Source: Ophiostoma sp. CBS 140.51
Lineage: Eukaryota > Ascomycota > Sordariomycetes > Ophiostomatales > Ophiostomataceae
Assembly (NCBI GenBank): GCA_029298735.1
Contig: JANSLP010000196.1
Coordinates: 1 to 59,827 of the forward strand
Direction: 5' to 3'
Length of the DNA: 59,827 bases
Part shown: positions 43,501 to 54,997 of the stretch, one piece after another
How the letters are laid out: each line of letters begins with the position of its first letter
Numbering within the stretch: the first letter of the stretch is position 1
Notes under the pieces: generated by a model
Seen by the model: the letters and a program-made list of their open reading frames with translations, nothing else
Told to the model about the DNA's origin: nothing
Databases searched by the model: none
Made by a program: the position numbers and the translations under genes

Positions 43501-46500
43501 GCCTTGGCTTTGGGCAAGTCAATAGTTTGCTGGCTTCATTTCTATTTACTTTCTTTTTGGTTGACTCGGTAAAAGCTGCCCAGTGGCAAATAATGATGCG
43601 AGACACAGCTCGGCCAGCTTCTGTTCTCGTAAAAAAGGCGACGCTTTTAACGGAGACTTTGTCAACACGACCTTGACGACGTGACCTCCGTCGGATGGCC
43701 CCCATCCGGCCGACTGCCCTTCATGGACAGCTGCGCAGGAAAGTCTGGATAAGAGGCGACTTCCTTGAATTGGCAACCATTGTTGGTTGCCATCAACCAC
43801 GACATTGTATGGCTCTCCGGAATTTCCCTTATCCTGCTGTTCATTCTGCCATTCCAATCATCGGACACGGCGACAGTGGCGCAAGCTTCTGTCTGTTGGT
43901 GGACATGCAGATGCAAGTGTAGGAGATGCAGCTGCAGCTGCAAGTGGACTGGACAGTGCAAGGTGCTGTAGCTTCTGTAACTGTCGTAGCTTTTGATCTT
44001 AACAACACACTGGGGCAATTTGATTTTCTGTGTGTCCCGAAGACGCAAATCACTGATAAGATACTGGCAAAGCACTCAAGTACTGCTGCGGCCACAATGT
44101 GTGCGGCAGATACAACCAACAGATAAGACGGGAGGAAGTGAAGCAACTTTCGGGAAGAAAGAACAAGAAATGACCCAAAACTAACACCATCATGCCTGTA
44201 TCGCCTCGCCTCGTCTCGTCGTCCTCGTGGTTTGCCGTCGTGCCCTTCCCTGTCCTGTACCCGCACTCGCTTCTTTGCAGCGGCTTTCCCCAGAAGAGCA
44301 TTCTCCACTCTCGCCTTTCGCGTTTCTTTTTCAAAAGAAAACAGTCACTCGTGTCCTTTGAAAACCCACCGTTCGACTCATGGCCTTCAGAAGAGTGCCA
44401 AGTGTTCGGCGACGTGCAGTAGCGTGGGGACAAGACAGTGAGTGAGAAGAGGAGACAGAGCAGAACCCACAACGGGACAGGCCTCAGCAATGTGGACTCT
44501 ACAGTGGCCACTCAGAAGGCTTTCTGGCCCTCAACTGCACATGCCTGCCTAAAGGTACCTCCCATTCAAGAACGCTACTGCAGGTCAAAACCGTTCTGGA
44601 CAGGGAGGATTGAGAGGGCTTGAGAAGGACAAGAGAAAATGGCGTCTGCCTCTGAGTCAAAGGGCAAACATGAGCGGACGCCATTTGTCGATGGGCGTCG
44701 ATTCTCGATGCTGGTTCGTCCGCGAGAAACAGTCAACAAATTACTGACATCAACGTATGCCGATGCGGGAGTCTTGCAGAAATATTGACACATTTGCCTT
44801 TCTTTCTTTTCCCCCATTCGGTCGATCTGTTTAGTCGATCGCGTAAAGAAGTGCAAAACCGTTTACTCATGTTCGAATAGGACCGTGTTCCGTGTTGACG
44901 TGCTGAGAGTGTGGTTCGATTCAGAGCTCATCGTCAAAACACACGATCAAGTCAGGAACCTGTCGATGTAAGATGCATTTGATTTTGACAAAAACCAAAA
45001 TCAATTTACACGAGTCGTACAGAAGTCTCCATTTGTCCTGTGTCTCTCGTTCTCGTCCGTTCTGAAAATCTTTGTCATTTTCCTTCTCTCCAAATTTACT
45101 GAGCCACTTTGGAACATCACCCTGCAGGGGCACTGCTCACTGTTGAGCCCACTTATTTCTGTGTCTTATTCTTTTGTTTCGTTTCCCATTTCGTTCTTGT
45201 CCCGCCCGTTGATGTCGTCTTTTGAGGCTCTGTGTGGGCTTGTGGCTCGTGCAGGTGCAGGCCACTTTCTGGCCGCCCCTTCGTCCAGTCCCGTCCGTCT
45301 TTCTCTTCTTCTCGCACTCTCCATTTCTCACCTGCTCCTCCTTCATGCAGTTGCCTCTTCCTTTCGATTGCCTCCGTGTTTTGACTCGCGCTTTTTGGCC
45401 GCGGCCAACCCCTGCAGCAAGTCAGCATCAAGGACGAATAAGGAAGAACCGTAGCCAGTACATGTGTTTCGGTAAATGGTGGAAGTGGTTCATGGGCAGT
45501 TCGTTGACATGACATGACTGTCGTTCGTTCATTTCTTTCTTTTTCTGCCATTCTTTTTGCCATCGCTATATACAATCTATTTTTATTTCGAGTAGATGGA
45601 GTTGCGCGGTTGTCAAGCCCAAGTGGTTTGTGCGTGTGTTGGTGTCATCCCTGAAGAAAGCCTATTCTATTTTACTCTTTCCTTTCAATTCTTCCCTCTT
45701 CCCACATCTGTTATGCTCGTTTCTCTTCCACACCTCGACATAACGGCTTGAACGATCAAAGTGCTGATCTTCGTGCATTGCCTGTGCATCGCCTGGGCCC
45801 AAAACGCCTGTGCCTCTCCCTCTTCCTTCCCGATTTGCTTCACACTGGAGAGCCTGTGTCGTTCCTTCCCCCCTGTCAAGTTTGTCGCAAAGTCGCTCTT
45901 GCCCATTCTAGCAGGGTTCACAGCCCATTATTCGGCTGCCTCTTGCACCCCTGTCCCGTTTGCACCCAGCCTTCTGTAAAAAGTGTGGTTTAGCAGTCTA
46001 GGACTCCAAAAATATGGCTGCCTTTGCTATTTTCTCCTCTTTTCCCAGTGGTCACCAGGCTTTCGAGGCACCCTTCTTCGACCACTGCCCACCTCCCACT
46101 ACTTGTCGTGCCTTCCCTCTCCATCTTCGGACTAGCCCGGACGGGACCCCGGTCCACAGCCTTCCTGCTAGTGAGGGACTTGCTCGGTAGCGGCCGTTCG
46201 CGCCTTCCACGAGGTACCCGACTACCCCTATTTTGTCGACCTCAGGCGCACTTTCTCTCTCACTCTGTTTTCTCTCTTTCTTCCACTCTTCTTCACAGCA
46301 CCCCTGTCGGCTTCACGATGCAGGCCAAAATTACCACACCACAGGACGCAGGCCCTGATGTCCAACGCCAGAACAGCCTGCATGTACTCTGAGTCCAGGC
46401 CTTCGGACCGCCAAATTGCCAAACCGCGAGCCTGTCGCTTGTTTCGACCACCACCAGACACCACCTGTAGCCCTTTTCCCTTGTCCCTTGTTCCTCTTCT

Positions 46501-47554
46501 GGTCCAGCTCCCCTGAGGCCTACCACCGAAACCTCCCGTGTCTGCCTACGGCACCCACCATGCTCACTCCCCTCGCCCTCTTTCCTCCTTCAGTCCTACG
46601 ACAGTGCATTTCACAGCACGCAGCAAGGCCCTCTGTTCCTTTTTCGGGGGAGGTCGCCGGTTCTTGACTCTGTCCTCCCTGTCTGTCCCGCATCCCCCTG
46701 TCCGCTCTACCCATTCTCTGTCTGTCCGGCTGGCTGTCCAGTGGCTGACCCCTCCACCCACCCTGGCTGGCCTCTTTCTGTCTTGTGGCTCTTGCTTTTG
46801 ATTTTGATTTCTTTTGCGGTGCTTTTTGCTCTTGTCAGTTTCCCTTACAAGGTGCAGATCGAGAAGCACGCACCACTACCCCCCCCTTCCCGACTCGGAG
46901 GGGTGGCCTGGCCTTGCTAAGGTCCCACCCACACAAACTTTCACCTTGACACGCTTTTTGCTCTTTACTTTTTTCTTCGCCTTTTTTTCTCCAACCAAAG
47001 AAAACGCAGCAAAACTGACGAACCCACACCTGCGCCTACCTCTCCTACCTTTTTCTGCCACTTATTTCCCTTTGCCTACCTAGCATCGTGCCTTTTGTAT
47101 AAAGCAAACCGCATCCGCAACCTTATTTTTGTTTCTACTTTTCTCCCCCTCCTGTCTCCTCTCACCACAACTCGTCACCCAATTCTACAAACACAAACAC
47201 ATTTGCTTCTCCTCACTCATACCTGCCGAGGCTTCCCATACATCTACATATTGCTTGCTGCTTCTCCCACACCTCACCGTCGCCTCACCCCTCCACTTCC
47301 GTCGCCTTGATTCCTCCCACACTCTTGTGGTCCCCCATATGTCCCCATGTCGCTGAGAAACTCTTTAAAAGATCCTCTCATAACTGACGCGGCCGGCTGA
47401 CAACTCACCACACCTCGACGGGTACTGCGGTGAACCACCTTGCCCTTTTACTTTTACCACACTTGACCTCACTTATTCTATATAAGACGACGTCTTCCCA
47501 CTTCTTCTGAACAAGCAACCCTTCCCGGACCATACTACAACAACACAAAAAACA

Positions 47555-49129
47555 ATGTGCATCAAGTACGTCTACTATAACTCGTACTCTGACGGCCAGG
47601 AAGACATCACCGAGCGTGTCGAGATTTGCACACCCGGCTACATCTGCCCCAACCCGCGCGAACAGCACTTCGACCGCACATACGCCGTCCCCCTCGACCA
47701 GGCCAAAGCCTCCCAAGCCCGCGGCGACCGTCTTCCCGGCGGCCCTACTGGTGTTTCGACCCCGTCGCCCCGTTCTTTCTCTCCGTCCTCTGCCAGCCCG
47801 GACTCCCGCACCGGCTCCAGCGACGCCTCTGCTTCTTCTGCCGCTGACCGCCAACCTCGTGAGCTCCGCGAGCGCCGCCGTCACCGCCGCCGTACTTCGG
47901 ACGTCTACGTCAACGGTATCAAGGTCTCCTCAACCTCCCCGAAGCCCCCTTCCTCACCGCGCACAATGCCGATCCCGATCCAGCGCGCCGCCACCATGAC
48001 CTATGGCGGCATGGAGCCCCCGCCGGAGCGTGGCCGCCGGCCCATCATTGTTGAGGAGCGCGTGCCATCGCTGTACCAGAGCACCCCACGCATGATGCCC
48101 GACATCTACAACCACACCACGATCCCCTCGTCTCGCATGTCGCAGCGCCCGGCGGCTGGCCTGCGTGACTTCCGCGAGTTCCGCGATGCTCGGGACATTC
48201 GCAACGATATTCGCTCGGAGCTGCGCAGCGACCTGCGCAACGACCTGCGCGAGTTCCGCCCTGTCGGCATTGAGCGCACCTCTTCCTTGCGCCGCCCGGC
48301 ACCTCTGCCCACGATGGGCCCCACTACCCCACCCCTCGACAACAACTTCTTGAGCCCCCACCGCGCCCGTGTCGACCGCTCTCCCCAGGGCTACGGCAGC
48401 GCTGAGGACGACCAGGAGCGTCAGGAGCGCCGCCGCCGTCGTCGTGCCGCCCGCGAGCGCGCTTCGGTGATGCCTTCTTCACTCCCGGTCATGGGCGCCA
48501 CCGACGTCTTTGGCTCCTCGCCGTCGTCCATGTCGGGCGTTGGCTCTTCGGCTGCCACTTCTGCCTCTGCCTCCCCCGCTGTCTCTGCGGTCAAGAAGGA
48601 GCTCCGCTGGGAGGATGAGCAGCGCCGCCTGCACAACGAGCGCATTGCCAACCGCCCTAAGCTGCCGCGCACCCAGGCTGTGCCCACCAACACCAAGCTG
48701 CAGGGTGAGGTTAAGTCGATCTTGAAGAACACGACTTCCACCTCAACATCGCCTGCCCCTCCTGCTGAGGGCCACTCTCGCGCCTCGTCTCGCGCCTCTT
48801 CCACTCGCCCTCCGTCGGCCTCGCGCACTTCTTCGCGCCCGCCTTCCTCCTCGTCCCGCCGCGCCTCCTTTGTGGGCACCGTCGGCGACATGGACGACAT
48901 CTTCCAGGGCATGTCTGGCCTGAACATTTCCGGCTCATATACTGGTGCCTCAGGCGCACCGACTGCTCCTGGCGCCGGCCCGCTCGACGAGCTCCCGCTT
49001 GACGAAGCTGAGCGCAGCCGTCTCCGCAACCGCTTCAGCATGCCGCCACGGCGCTACACTGCCGGTGGTTCTTTCAAGCGCCGCTCGGAGATCTGGTACC
49101 CCGACCAAGGCCGGTCCCGCTTCATGTGA
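47555..49129 (+). CDS. Conserved-type hypothetical protein, largely disordered and basic
   Basis: It encodes 524 residues in one exon, starting in an ACAATG context at 47555. The N-terminus is compact (MCIKYVYYNSYSDGQ, then TERVEICTPGYICPNP, with spaced Cys) and may be a small folded module. The rest is Ser-, Arg- and Pro-rich and probably disordered, with a charged Arg/Asp/Glu stretch (RDFREFRDARDIRNDI...) around 205-230 that could form a helix, and a basic cluster ERRRRRRAARER near 290. A short region (KKELRWEDEQRRLHNERI) near 350 also looks helical. The C-terminus is FSMPPRRYTAG...SRFM. No signal or membrane segment. I do not recognise a function. Confidence 0.82.
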   Translation: MCIKYVYYNSYSDGQEDITERVEICTPGYICPNPREQHFDRTYAVPLDQAKASQARGDRLPGGPTGVSTPSPRSFSPSSASPDSRTGSSDASASSAADRQPRELRERRRHRRRTSDVYVNGIKVSSTSPKPPSSPRTMPIPIQRAATMTYGGMEPPPERGRRPIIVEERVPSLYQSTPRMMPDIYNHTTIPSSRMSQRPAAGLRDFREFRDARDIRNDIRSELRSDLRNDLREFRPVGIERTSSLRRPAPLPTMGPTTPPLDNNFLSPHRARVDRSPQGYGSAEDDQERQERRRRRRAARERASVMPSSLPVMGATDVFGSSPSSMSGVGSSAATSASASPAVSAVKKELRWEDEQRRLHNERIANRPKLPRTQAVPTNTKLQGEVKSILKNTTSTSTSPAPPAEGHSRASSRASSTRPPSASRTSSRPPSSSSRRASFVGTVGDMDDIFQGMSGLNISGSYTGASGAPTAPGAGPLDELPLDEAERSRLRNRFSMPPRRYTAGGSFKRRSEIWYPDQGRSRFM

Positions 49130-51003
49130 GAGAGCTGGTCTCCATCATACGTTACACACAAAACAGACACAAAAAAAATCAAAAACAAACAGAACATCTG
49201 AGAACGGGTTACGATAGCTTACGGAAACATTATGGGGATTTACTTGGGACAATTATTTTTGGGAAACACACGGGCATTTCATAGGCGTTTTTGATACTCT
49301 ACAAATTTTCAGCGTTTGATTAAATTTTCTGAATATCATCATTTTTTTTCATCTTGACAATTTGCTTCTGCTTGACATCGAGATGCTTCCCTTTTGTGTG
49401 ACTTGCGATTAGATAGAACCCCCCCCCAAAATCAAAACACACCGTCCATAGTTGCACACTACACATTTCCCCCTCACCTGTGACTCTTCTACACCTCACC
49501 TCACTACAGCACGGCATCACCCCGATCCAAGATCGTGTCAACATTGACGACATCGACCGGCCTCGTTGACTGATTGGCCAAATGGCATTCTCAGCTGCCT
49601 CATCCCCTCCTCAAGTCGGACGGTTGCCTATGACTCGACTCGCCGGGGGTCGATGAGGGGAGGGGGCAGTCTTTCGGCAGTCTGTTTTCTCTCACCAAAG
49701 TCCTTCCTGCAAAAACAATCCATGCAAGCCACCCCTCTTTGCAGACTCATGCGCATACATTGAGAACAGAGAAAAAAATAGAGAGAATAACCCCACCTGG
49801 TCCGTGGGTTTTTCTTGGAGTGCTTGCTACAAGGCTAGAGCCGAGGATCGGCTGCTGCCTGGAGTGAGCCTGTTCAGAGCGGAGTGGAGAACCGGGACGG
49901 GCAGCTGTTGGGGGCTTCTCGAGCGGGCCAGGCCACACCTGGACCAAACACCAGGTCCCTGCGCAGTTGACAACCTCGCCCCTCAGCTCTCACGTTTTAA
50001 GTCTCGACACGAAAGAAAACGCAGACTTAACGTGAGGGTTGTCAAATTGTCAGAATTTGGAAGTGATGACAAAAATAACAGAAAGACACTATTTACTTGC
50101 TTCTCTTGTTGAAAGGGGCAACATACACAAAAATAAATCTCGTATTGAACATGTCGAATGTGTTCACGGCGTGGCCTCGTCGAAAAATAAGGCTGTCTCA
50201 ATGTCTCAGACGACCTCCACCCTTTTTGGGCCTCTCGTTGTTGACACACGACTTACACACACTTACACGTACTTTTTGACACTTACACGGGATCACACCG
50301 TCCACACCTTTTCTCACATCCTTTCTTTCGTTGAGTCTTCTTTTCTCCGACTCGTCTTCTCGACCTACTGTGAGGCTGAGCCACACACCTTCTTCTCGGA
50401 GAGCTCACCACCCACCACCATTTGTGCACTAAAATGTGCAAGAACGAAGAGTGGAAGAGTACTCCGTAGTCACTCGCCCATTTTTGTCTGCAAGTCACCT
50501 GTTGTGCATCCCGTCAGAGTACGTCACTTTTGCACTTGGCAAGATGTGGACAAATCCGAGAGAAAAGTCCCGTCTCAACTCAGCTCGTGTGTACCACCAC
50601 ACTGTCCCCTTTCCGTCGCCTTTTTGTTATCCAGTCTTTTTGTAATCGTCCCTCGTGACGCATTCGGGACGGCACGCTTGTCGCAGAGGGTGTAGACGAC
50701 GAAAAGACCCGACTGTTGGGGAATAAAATAGAATAAGTAAATGAAACCAAATCACATGAAAATGAAAATAAAATAAAAGAAGAACGACGAGTAAAAAGAT
50801 GCCAGTGAAATGACTCTTAAAATAACAGTCGCCGCTGCAAATCCTTTAGGGCGTCTTGGGAGGTGTCTGTCAGCATATTTTTGCCAGTTGTCAGATGTGT
50901 CTGTCTGGCAGCATAAACGCCGAGAACATACGTTAAAAATAGTTGTCATTCTGAAAACAGTACAAAAATAAATACATAAAAATAAATCATGGCCACCATT
51001 TTC
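49130..51003. other. 1.9-kb intergenic region between converging genes
   Basis: It lies between the 3' end of the hypothetical gene and the 3' end of the reverse-strand carboxypeptidase. No convincing gene is present. Part of it (50.2-50.7 kb) is pyrimidine-rich on the forward strand. Confidence 0.45.
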
Positions 51004-52341
51004 TTATTTGATATTCTTCAACAGATAGATCACACCCGCAAACGCCTCTTCACAACTGGGCTGGATCTGGGCTGGCGGCAGCACGAATCCTGTCTGGCCC
51101 ATGTCCCGTAGTTCCGACGTAAAACTGTACGGTACGCCCACCACGTCGTGCACATAGTCAACACTGTTGCCCGTCGACTTGTACAGCATCGAGCAGATAC
51201 CTCCCGACTGGAAGTAGACGCCGTGGACGTCGTAAATGGCGTCCGATGTACCCGTGGCCAGGTCTTGTAGCTCAGCATTGTTTGCCGGGAACTTCTCACA
51301 GCTGTAGCCATATGGTGTCATGAAGAGCTGGCCGTATGCATGGTAGTCAATATACAACTTGATTGACTGCGAAGCGTGGGTAGCCAGCAGCCACGATGTA
51401 AGGGCTACTGTCTCCGGAGCGTCGGCTTGAGCCCCACCACGGTAATCTTGGGCACAAGGGTCGATGGATGCGCCGCCGTCGACAGCCCATGCGATGGGCC
51501 AGTTGCGATTTATGTCGCGGCCGATACATGCTGTTGTTATGGTCGACGAGGTCGAAGTCGTAGTAGTCGTGTTCTCATTGGTCTGGCGGTTCTTGCGCCA
51601 CAGTCGATCTGTTGTCTGCGTGTAAACAAACCCGTCAGGGTTGACAATAGGAAAGGCGTAGACGTCATACGTCTCGAGCAGCGATGCAATGTTTCCGTAG
51701 GTAGTCTTTTTGTCAAAAGACATTGTCGTGTCGGCGGCTTGTGATGTTGCCTCGGCCAGCTGAAAGGCCAAGTACTCGACCACCATGGTGGCAATCCATT
51801 CGCGAGCGTGGACAGTTCCGTGAAAGACCACTGCAGGACGTTTGATCTGGCCTCTACCACTGCCAAAGACTCTCAGACCTGTCAGGTTGCGACCGTCGAG
51901 CGAAAGTCCCGATGAGACCAGCTCTGCATGCTCAGGATGCCGGGCTTGCACGTCCTCCAAGAACTGCATATGGTCCGCGTATGGGTGGAATGACTGGAAC
52001 CATGTTGTATTTGCCGACCCTGTTTGGTACTCTTCGTAATTTGTCTCCTCTGCTATGGCTGCTTCCAAGTCCTCGTGCATCACCACGGCGTTGCTCGTGG
52101 CGTCATGACCTAGTCGAGACACCAACTCGTGCTGTACCTCTGGGTGTACCACTATGTCGGCATATCGGCCGATTGTTCGTGCATCTTGCCAAGTGCCAAG
52201 GTTGAGCTCCGAGATGGCCTGATTGAGGATATCGACATTCTCGTCACGTACCGGAATACGGAGAACCTGGGTGCCCCGGTAGGATACACGCGCTGTTACT
52301 ATTGCGACAAAAACAGTGAGAGTAAGGAGGGAGAGCTTCAT
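51004..52341 (-). CDS. Secreted M14 zinc carboxypeptidase
   Basis: It encodes 445 residues from ATG at 52341. A signal peptide (MKLSLLTLTVFVAIVTA) and a propeptide of about 100 residues precede the peptidase. Zinc ligands are His 178 and Glu 181 (HAREW) and His 334 (YIDYHAYGQL); the catalytic Glu is 410 (FTSELRDMG). DINRNW supplies substrate-binding residues, and a Thr/Ser-rich insert at ~256-270 interrupts the usual loop before it. This is the carboxypeptidase A/B type, removing C-terminal residues from peptides outside the cell or in the vacuole. All key residues are present and the enzyme looks intact. Confidence 0.95.
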   Translation of the reverse strand: MKLSLLTLTVFVAIVTARVSYRGTQVLRIPVRDENVDILNQAISELNLGTWQDARTIGRYADIVVHPEVQHELVSRLGHDATSNAVVMHEDLEAAIAEETNYEEYQTGSANTTWFQSFHPYADHMQFLEDVQARHPEHAELVSSGLSLDGRNLTGLRVFGSGRGQIKRPAVVFHGTVHAREWIATMVVEYLAFQLAEATSQAADTTMSFDKKTTYGNIASLLETYDVYAFPIVNPDGFVYTQTTDRLWRKNRQTNENTTTTTSTSSTITTACIGRDINRNWPIAWAVDGGASIDPCAQDYRGGAQADAPETVALTSWLLATHASQSIKLYIDYHAYGQLFMTPYGYSCEKFPANNAELQDLATGTSDAIYDVHGVYFQSGGICSMLYKSTGNSVDYVHDVVGVPYSFTSELRDMGQTGFVLPPAQIQPSCEEAFAGVIYLLKNIK

Positions 52342-53052
52342 GGTGACACAACGTAGTGAAGTGATGGTGAAGAAGTAGATGAGAAACCGGAGACTAATCG
52401 ATATTCGTCCCTTTATTTGTTAAGTCTTCTACTGCCTCGTTCCATCATTGGGAATTATGTCTTGTCTCTTGGTGATGCCGTCAAAAACTTCAGCAGGTTT
52501 CCCCGCGAATCTGGGGTAGGCTCGCATCGGCACTCGCAAAAAGAGCCGACAACTGCCTTTTTTGGACGGAAGCACATTTACAGTGCACCTTGTATTCAAA
52601 ATACCCGGGCAGGATACCGTACCCAAATAAGGCTTTTACTGTTTCTTATTTGCCGGTTATTCATGTCAGTCTATTTTGCCATTCTGGATAGCACCTAAAC
52701 GACAGCCACAGCCGTGATTGGATAGATCACAGATATGCTTGTTTGTGGAAGTTATTTCCTAACCCCATCTCCTTTTAGCTGTCGATCTACTCTCGGCTGT
52801 TGATGGTGAGAGTTTGTGCTCCGATTTTGCGCCAAATACGGCGTTGTTGTGTACTCAAACCCCAAGTTATGGCGCCAAAGGGTCGAATAAAATAACAAAG
52901 CCATTACAGAAAAGTTAGTGAATAATATTATGGATGTGATTCAACTCGAATGAAAAAAATAATACATGGTGCTTGATAAGCACGCAAACAACCACACCGT
53001 CAGAGCCCTTTCTCTGAGCTCAGCCAAACGGCCTGCCCCCACTCGTCTCCCT
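52342..53052. other. Intergenic, upstream of the carboxypeptidase
   Basis: Promoter of the reverse-strand carboxypeptidase plus the 3' flank of the CBM1 gene. No gene or repeat is seen. Confidence 0.5.
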
Positions 53053-53768
53053 TTAGTTGTACGGTGCCGTCGTCAAGTAGGGGATGTTGGTCGATATTGT
53101 TGCGGAGCCGACGTTGTAGATGGTCGTGATTGTACGTGTGACCACTGTGTTGCCGTTGCCGTCGACATCGCCGCCTTGGTTACCTCCATTATTGCCGCCG
53201 TTGTTGCCTCCGTTGTTCCCTCCGTTGTTCCCGCCGTTGTTCCCGCCGTTGTTACCGCCGTTGTTACCGCCGTTGTTACCGTTGTTTGGCGGCGCTGTCT
53301 GGGCCGGTGGCGGCTGGTTAAACGGCGGCGTAAAGCCGGGCCGCCCACCACCAAAGGGCCAGCCGGTCGGGCGTCCCCGGCCAGGGCCGCCACGGAAACC
53401 GCCGGGTGGACCAGCCACAGGTGTTGCTGGTGCCGGGTTATTGTTGTTATTGTTGTTGTTATTGTCATCGTTCGACGCAGTGTCCGCTGCAGCACTCTGA
53501 ACCGCAAGAATACCGGCCTGGTCGAGGCACTGGTAGAACCATTCGCTATTGGGGTTGCAGACGGTGCCTGTCTGGCACGCCGTCGGGCCATCCCATGTTT
53601 TACCGCCGCCTGTATCGTCAGTATGATGCTAATCGACTTTCACTCCCCCCTTCCCTTGTGCTACGTACACTGCCCGTAGATGGTCTGCGTGGGATTGGCA
53701 TCTTTGGCAGCGAGGCCCGAGGCTACAAAAAGGGCCGCCACGAGCGTGGTCGGGAGATTCTTCATCAT
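53053..53768 (-). CDS. Secreted CBM1 protein with GGNN-repeat tail
   Basis: Exons 53768-53669 and 53609-53053 flank a 59-nt intron (GTACGT..ATACAG); the split codon restores a Cys. The product has 218 residues, starting with a signal peptide (LPTTLVAALFVASGLAA). Right after it comes a fungal cellulose-binding module: QTIYGQCGG, then WDGPTAC, GTVC and WFYQCL, with the four expected Cys. The remainder is an Asn run, a Gly/Pro/Arg-rich segment, tandem GGNN repeats encoded by 12-bp units, and a Thr-rich end. No catalytic domain is attached. It could be an accessory cellulose binder, a wall or surface protein, or an effector-like protein. ATG at 53765 is an equally possible start, one residue shorter. 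Confidence 0.85.
53186..53286 (-). repeat. 12-bp tandem repeats encoding Gly-Gly-Asn-Asn
   Basis: About eight copies of a unit reading GGNAACAACGGN on the coding strand. Third positions vary, so the protein repeat is kept more strictly than the DNA. Confidence 0.9.
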
Positions 53769-54997
53769 GGAGGAGGTGGTGATGAACGTAGGCGTTGATG
53801 GTGGTGTGAGGGAATTCGGAGAAAAATGAACGTGAGAAACATGAAGACGTAGACGAAAAGCGAGTACGGAAGTTTAAATTGAGATGAAAGGGTGAGATGA
53901 CACTGGATAAGCATATATATATATGACCTGACAACCTCACCTCTTTACAATTTTACAATCTCGACGGCACAGAATCAAGGGTCGATCAGAGCGTGTCGGT
54001 GGAAAAGAGGAAAAGCCGGCCCATGATCCTGGATTTCCCAATAATACCCGGGTTGCACCGTGAGAAAATTTGGTGGTCTGTCCGTTGTCGAAGTGATGAT
54101 GTGAGAGGGTGGCGTAGATAGAGGAGAGTAGGTGGATCGAGCCTACACAACCCGAACTACCATCCCGTCAAGGTTCTGAAAAGATACAGTGATGACAGGA
54201 GCCAAGACGGAAAAGATGGCAAACTTTCCTTGTCGTCCTGGTCCCTTGTCCCTGTATTGGCACGAGGGATAAAAAAGAGTGTGCTTTCGCTTCGTCCCGT
54301 CTCCGATTGCGATTTGATTGTTTCCTAAACAAAATAAAAACTTCCAAGGAAAGAGAGGGTGGTGAGATGTCTACACCCCGTCTGGATTGTCACATTTCTC
54401 ACAATTCTGGCTTTGGTGTGGTAGTCAAATATAAGTCCATCATTGATTTTTCGTGGAGTTTTACCCATTTCGACCTAAATCTTATCTAGTCAGACGGCAA
54501 GATCACCATGAGCGGCGCCAGAATCCGGGTTGTCGTGCCGAGTGCACTTTGCCGTTGCTTTTTACCCGTCTCACAGGAGCAAGACTCAACAGGGTCAGTT
54601 TGAAAGAACGGATGTGATCGTCTTATCGTTTCTTTCATATCTATTTTCGTCATAGAGTATGGCGTTTCTTTGATTTTATGATGCTCATTCGTCATATCAT
54701 CTCATGTCCTCCGTGCGTATTCCCGTACTTTTCCTTTTCTTTTCGTCTATTGTTGTGATCAACCCCAATCTGGATAATACCAAAAACATTCTAGCCGTCG
54801 TTGAAAGGCTCGCTCTTGGCACCATGTGCAAAAGGTTAAAGGCTAAATCGAGTTGCATGCGGACAAACAGACGGGACGGACATACGTACGTACATACGTA
54901 AAATGCAAACGTACAGCACGGGTTCGGACTTGCGTGGGGATGCCACGGAAGAGTGGATTGCAAACTGCAATGATAAATGGGCTGCCTTTTAGCTTTA
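53769..54997. other. Intergenic, upstream of the CBM1 gene
   Basis: Promoter of the CBM1 gene and 3' flank of the coiled-coil gene. A short TATATATATA run lies near 53915-53924. A (CGTA/CATA) run near 54885-54900 is low complexity. No gene is seen. Confidence 0.5.

Larger units (their letters stand above)
38824..47554. other. 8.7-kb region without a supported gene
   Basis: This is the largest gap in the window. Scattered open frames have biased, non-protein-like composition. Notable items: a possible decayed coding patch at 39120-39500 (reverse strand), a 16-bp tandem repeat at 40391-40438, a duplicated 16-mer at 40549-40586, and a strongly pyrimidine-rich forward strand from about 45.1 to 47.4 kb before the next gene. 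I checked sequences with B-box likeness (for example 44911-44921) and could not fold a tRNA. Long non-coding transcripts or a very large promoter are possible. Confidence 0.45.

Noticed and set aside
44905..44930. Perfect-looking tRNA B box (GGTTCGATTC)
   Set aside because: The flanking five bases cannot form a T-arm stem and no A box or acceptor stem lies at the right distance.
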